This document shows, piece by piece, positions 63,237 to 64,000 of a stretch of DNA of 64,000 nucleotides. The notes under the pieces are model-generated. The model saw only the letters and a list, made by a program, of their open reading frames with translations. It did no database searches and was not told the origin of the DNA. The stretch is from Nymphaea colorata. Taxonomy: Eukaryota; Streptophyta; Magnoliopsida; Nymphaeales; Nymphaeaceae. The position numbers and the translations under genes are program-made. The stretch covers positions 8,359,353 to 8,423,352 of the forward strand of contig NC_045141.1 of the NCBI RefSeq assembly GCF_008831285.2, read 5' to 3'. How positions within the stretch are numbered: the stretch's first letter is position 1; the number at the start of each line of letters is the position of its first letter.

Positions 63237-64000
63237 GGACTGGCTTCATGCATTTTTTCATGCTTGAAAATACCAAAGAAATAGTACTTTCTTTGATATA
63301 ATGCTAAGCTTCCTTTAACATTGGTGGCTTCAATTACTAGGAAATAGAATGAAAATTTTCTACATTCATTTTCGCACTTAAAGGGAGAGCTGTCTTCTAT
63401 TTAACTAGAAGGGCCATTTTGGTCACTTTTAGTCCATAACACATCATCATTTGTTAAGGGCAATTGCAAATAACATGCCACAATGACACAATGCTCACAT
63501 CATATAATTCCCATCCTCCTCATTCAAGGGTTTTTCTGTTGATAAAATTGGACTTCACTCCAAAACTTACCGGAATTTTACATTTCTGTTCATTCGCCTT
63601 GTTGTGCATTTTTTTTTACGGCTTATGGGTTTGGCTTTATGCATTTTCGCACACTTGAAAAGATCAAAGATATAATTTTTTTTTTAAGATAACACCAAGC
63701 CTCTTCTAACATTGTTGGCTTCAAATCCTAGGAAATAAAGTGAAATTTTTTCAAGTTTCACTTTTTGCCCGTTATAAGAAAGAGGGGTTTCTATTTAATT
63801 AGCATGGTTTGTGTGGTCATTTCTAGTCCATAACACACGGTCTCTTGTTAGGGGCCATTACATTTAACATTCTTCAATAATGCAATGATGCTCATTGCTG
63901 ACAATTCTCACCCTCCTCATTCAAGGGCTTTTTTTTTAGATAAAATTAGACTATGGCCCAAAACTTACCAGAATTATACAATTTTGTTCATTTTGCTTGT
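63237..64000 (+). repeat. Tandem repeat, period about 390 bp, runs off the right edge
   Basis: GGCTTCATGCATTTTTTCAT at 63,242 corresponds to GGCTTTATGCATTTTCGCAC at 63,632. The two copies stay aligned to the edge (AGTCCATAACACA, CCTCCTCATTCAAGGGNTTT, CAAAACTTACCNGAATT), with moderate divergence. Almost two full units are visible. It may be the start of a satellite array or a simple duplication. Confidence 0.85.

Overview
This is a stretch of nuclear DNA from a flowering plant. It is AT-rich and gene-poor, and nearly all of it is old repeats and broken gene pieces. The evidence for a plant is a class XII LRR receptor kinase relic, a JMJ14/15/18-type histone demethylase relic with FYRN/FYRC exons, two exons of the plant augmin subunit AUG7, a piece of mitochondrial nad5 in nuclear surroundings, Ty1-copia and plant LINE relics, and hAT-type MITEs. 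I cannot name the species. I find no gene that can be shown to be complete and working. Recognisable coding sequence is mostly interrupted by stops or frameshifts, or consists of a few exons cut off from the rest of their gene.

Layout. 1-0.77 kb: the 3' end of an unidentified gene. 3.1-19.7 kb: several copies of one long repeat family. Module A (3,056-5,470) recurs at 11,947-14,777 and in part at 17,287-18,240. A longer block (4,977-9,209 plus 18,926-19,739) recurs in inverted orientation at 43,626-48,561. Both inverted arms carry a decayed fragment of a DRG-type GTPase gene and CACTA-like subterminal repeats. One module A copy holds a 253-bp hAT-like MITE with an 8-bp target duplication, and the sister copy shows the empty site.

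19.7-43.6 kb, between the arms: a Ty1-copia relic (21.6-22.7 kb); the demethylase pseudogene on + (23.1-26.1 kb); a mitochondrial-like insert with nad5 (27.6-28.7 kb); a MITE rich in CTCGAG-like motifs with an internal minisatellite (29.4-30.5 kb); about 7 kb of featureless AT-rich sequence; a hAT-like relic (38.3-39.2 kb); two unidentified minus-strand exons (39.3-40.1 kb); a hairpin-rich MITE-like end and CT-rich minisatellite (41.1-41.5 kb); and the two intact AUG7 exons on the minus strand (42.2-42.6 kb).

48.6-64 kb: a 135-bp tandem duplication, the LRR receptor kinase pseudogene on the minus strand (51.2-54.7 kb), and repeated non-coding modules (called R, P and Q here) around a LINE ORF1 relic (57.1-58.2 kb). 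The window ends inside a tandem repeat with a period of about 390 bp. There is no operon-like organisation. The history is one of repeated transposition, gene-fragment capture or duplication, and decay. The most interesting points are the inverted repeat pair carrying a GTPase gene fragment, the demethylase relic whose catalytic half is broken while its FYRN/FYRC exons are clean, and the undamaged AUG7 exons.
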